Assembly (NCBI RefSeq): GCF_003938655.1
Contig: NZ_RJJT01000004.1
Span: forward strand, 62,001-126,000
DNA from: Rhizobium pisi
GTDB taxonomy: Bacteria > Pseudomonadota > Alphaproteobacteria > Rhizobiales > Rhizobiaceae
Direction: 5' to 3'
Length of the DNA: 64,000 bases
The notes below the pieces were generated by a model, which was given only the letters and a program-made list of their open reading frames with translations, searched no databases and was not told the origin of the DNA. Shown one piece after another: positions 63,262-64,000 of this stretch. The stretch's first letter is position 1; the number at the start of each line of letters is the position of its first letter. The position numbers and the translations under genes are program-made.

Positions 63262-63473
63262 GGACTTTGTCTCCGTTTGAATGGCTCTGGAGATCGTGGT
63301 GCCCCCGGCACCCTGTGGACCTCGGATGCCTCTATGTCGCTCTTTTCTCTCGTTGTGGAAAGATAAACGGAAGCGGACAGTTTGTTCAATAATATGGAAC
63401 GATGTACTCGCCACCTGCGCTTGCCTTTGCCGAGCCCTGTCTTTTATGGTCGGCTGATAACATGGAGAATCCG

Positions 63474-64000
63474 ATGGCAGATCTTTCCGCATTTCCGATT
63501 TCGACGCGCTGGCCGGCGAAAAACCCTGACATTATCCAGCTCTATTCCCTGCAGACGCCGAACGGGGTGAAGGTTTCCGTCGCCCTCGAAGAGCTCGGCT
63601 TGGCTTATGAGCCGCATTATGTTTCCTTCGCCGCCAACGAGCAGAAGTCGCCGGAATTCGAATCTCTCAATCCGAACGGCCGTATTCCGGCGATCATCGA
63701 CCCGAACGGGCCGGATGGGAAGCCGATAGGCCTTTTCGAATCCGGTGCCATCCTGCTCTATCTCGCGGAAAAGACCGGCAAGCTCATCCCTGCCGACGCC
63801 GCAGGCCGCTATGAAACCATCCAGTGGGTGTTTTTTCAGATGGCGGGGATCGGCCCGATGCTCGGCCAATTCGGCCATTTCTATAAATTCGCCGCCGACA
63901 AGGTCGCCAACAATTCCTATCCGGTGGAACGCTATCGCGACGAATCCAAGCGCCTGCTCGGCGTGCTCGAAGACCGGCTGAGAGGGCGTCAGTGGATCAT
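63474..64000 (+). CDS. Glutathione S-transferase, YghU-like (cut by right edge)
   Basis: The open frame starts with the ATG at 63474 (MADLSAFPISTRWPAKNPDI), with GGAG upstream, and runs 175 codons to the window end. The thioredoxin-like domain has IIQLYSLQTPNGVKVSVALE, NPNGRIPAIIDPNG and FESGAILLYLAEKTGKL; the helical domain begins YETIQWVFFQMAGIGPMLGQ. This is the Nu/YghU-type of GST. It acts on organic hydroperoxides or as disulfide reductase in relatives. The C-terminal part is beyond the window. Confidence 0.9.
   Translation, partial: MADLSAFPISTRWPAKNPDIIQLYSLQTPNGVKVSVALEELGLAYEPHYVSFAANEQKSPEFESLNPNGRIPAIIDPNGPDGKPIGLFESGAILLYLAEKTGKLIPADAAGRYETIQWVFFQMAGIGPMLGQFGHFYKFAADKVANNSYPVERYRDESKRLLGVLEDRLRGRQWI

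Overview
The window looks like chromosomal DNA of a Rhizobium of the etli/leguminosarum type (Alphaproteobacteria, high GC). The evidence is a class-typical gene set (short hisG with hisZ and hisS, glcDEF, RlmE next to a Ppx/GppA protein, paired L,D-transpeptidases, a probable rhizobial lipid A oxidase) and rhizobial intergenic palindromic repeats. It has two parts that meet at a tRNA-Gln gene at about 24.8 kb.

Part 1 (1 to about 24,800) is one end of a genomic island inserted at the 3' end of tRNA-Gln(CTG); the other end lies beyond the left edge. Its outer 12 kb is a defence cluster on the minus strand, in transcription order: an HNH nuclease with a probable PUA-like front domain, an Mrr-type nuclease with a PUA-like front domain, a tightly packed DNA methyltransferase / DExH helicase / GIY-YIG nuclease triad resembling B. 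subtilis DnmA(YeeA)-YeeB-YeeC, then zorA, zorB and the first 199 codons of a third Zorya gene (most likely zorC). The inner 12 kb, on the plus strand, holds a DUF3102-like DNA-binding protein, a PD-(D/E)XK nuclease-like protein with a cysteine cluster, a small frameshifted gene, an AAA+ ATPase and an M41 zinc peptidase encoded as two overlapping genes that together match an FtsH-type protease, a frameshifted RNase H-like/DUF429-like gene, a 103-aa protein, and a tyrosine recombinase interrupted by an amber stop just before its catalytic tyrosine. A second, intact integrase sits next to the tRNA.

Part 2 (24.9 to 64 kb) is ordinary chromosome: ppx-like gene, rlmE, VOC, MFS, MBL hydrolase, guaB, a frameshifted SDR beside a LysR gene, MAPEG, TetR, LysR, DUF1127, DUF937, gshA, rsmE, pit, NUDIX, a LysR gene with an S-adenosylhomocysteinase-like neighbour, LysR/glcDEF (glycolate oxidase), lpxQ-like, two L,D-transpeptidases, tag, HAD, aldo/keto reductase, a small Met/His/Cys-rich copper-type pair, hisS-hisZ-hisG, DoxX, and a GST cut by the right edge.

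The most interesting points are the stacked defence systems, the FtsH-like protease split inside its AAA lid and genetically coupled to a nuclease-like gene, and a set of single-base lesions (four 1-nt deletions in short homopolymers and one C-to-T amber) that break three island genes and one chromosomal gene. These may be real decay or assembly errors. All family assignments rest on motif reading by eye; no database search was run.
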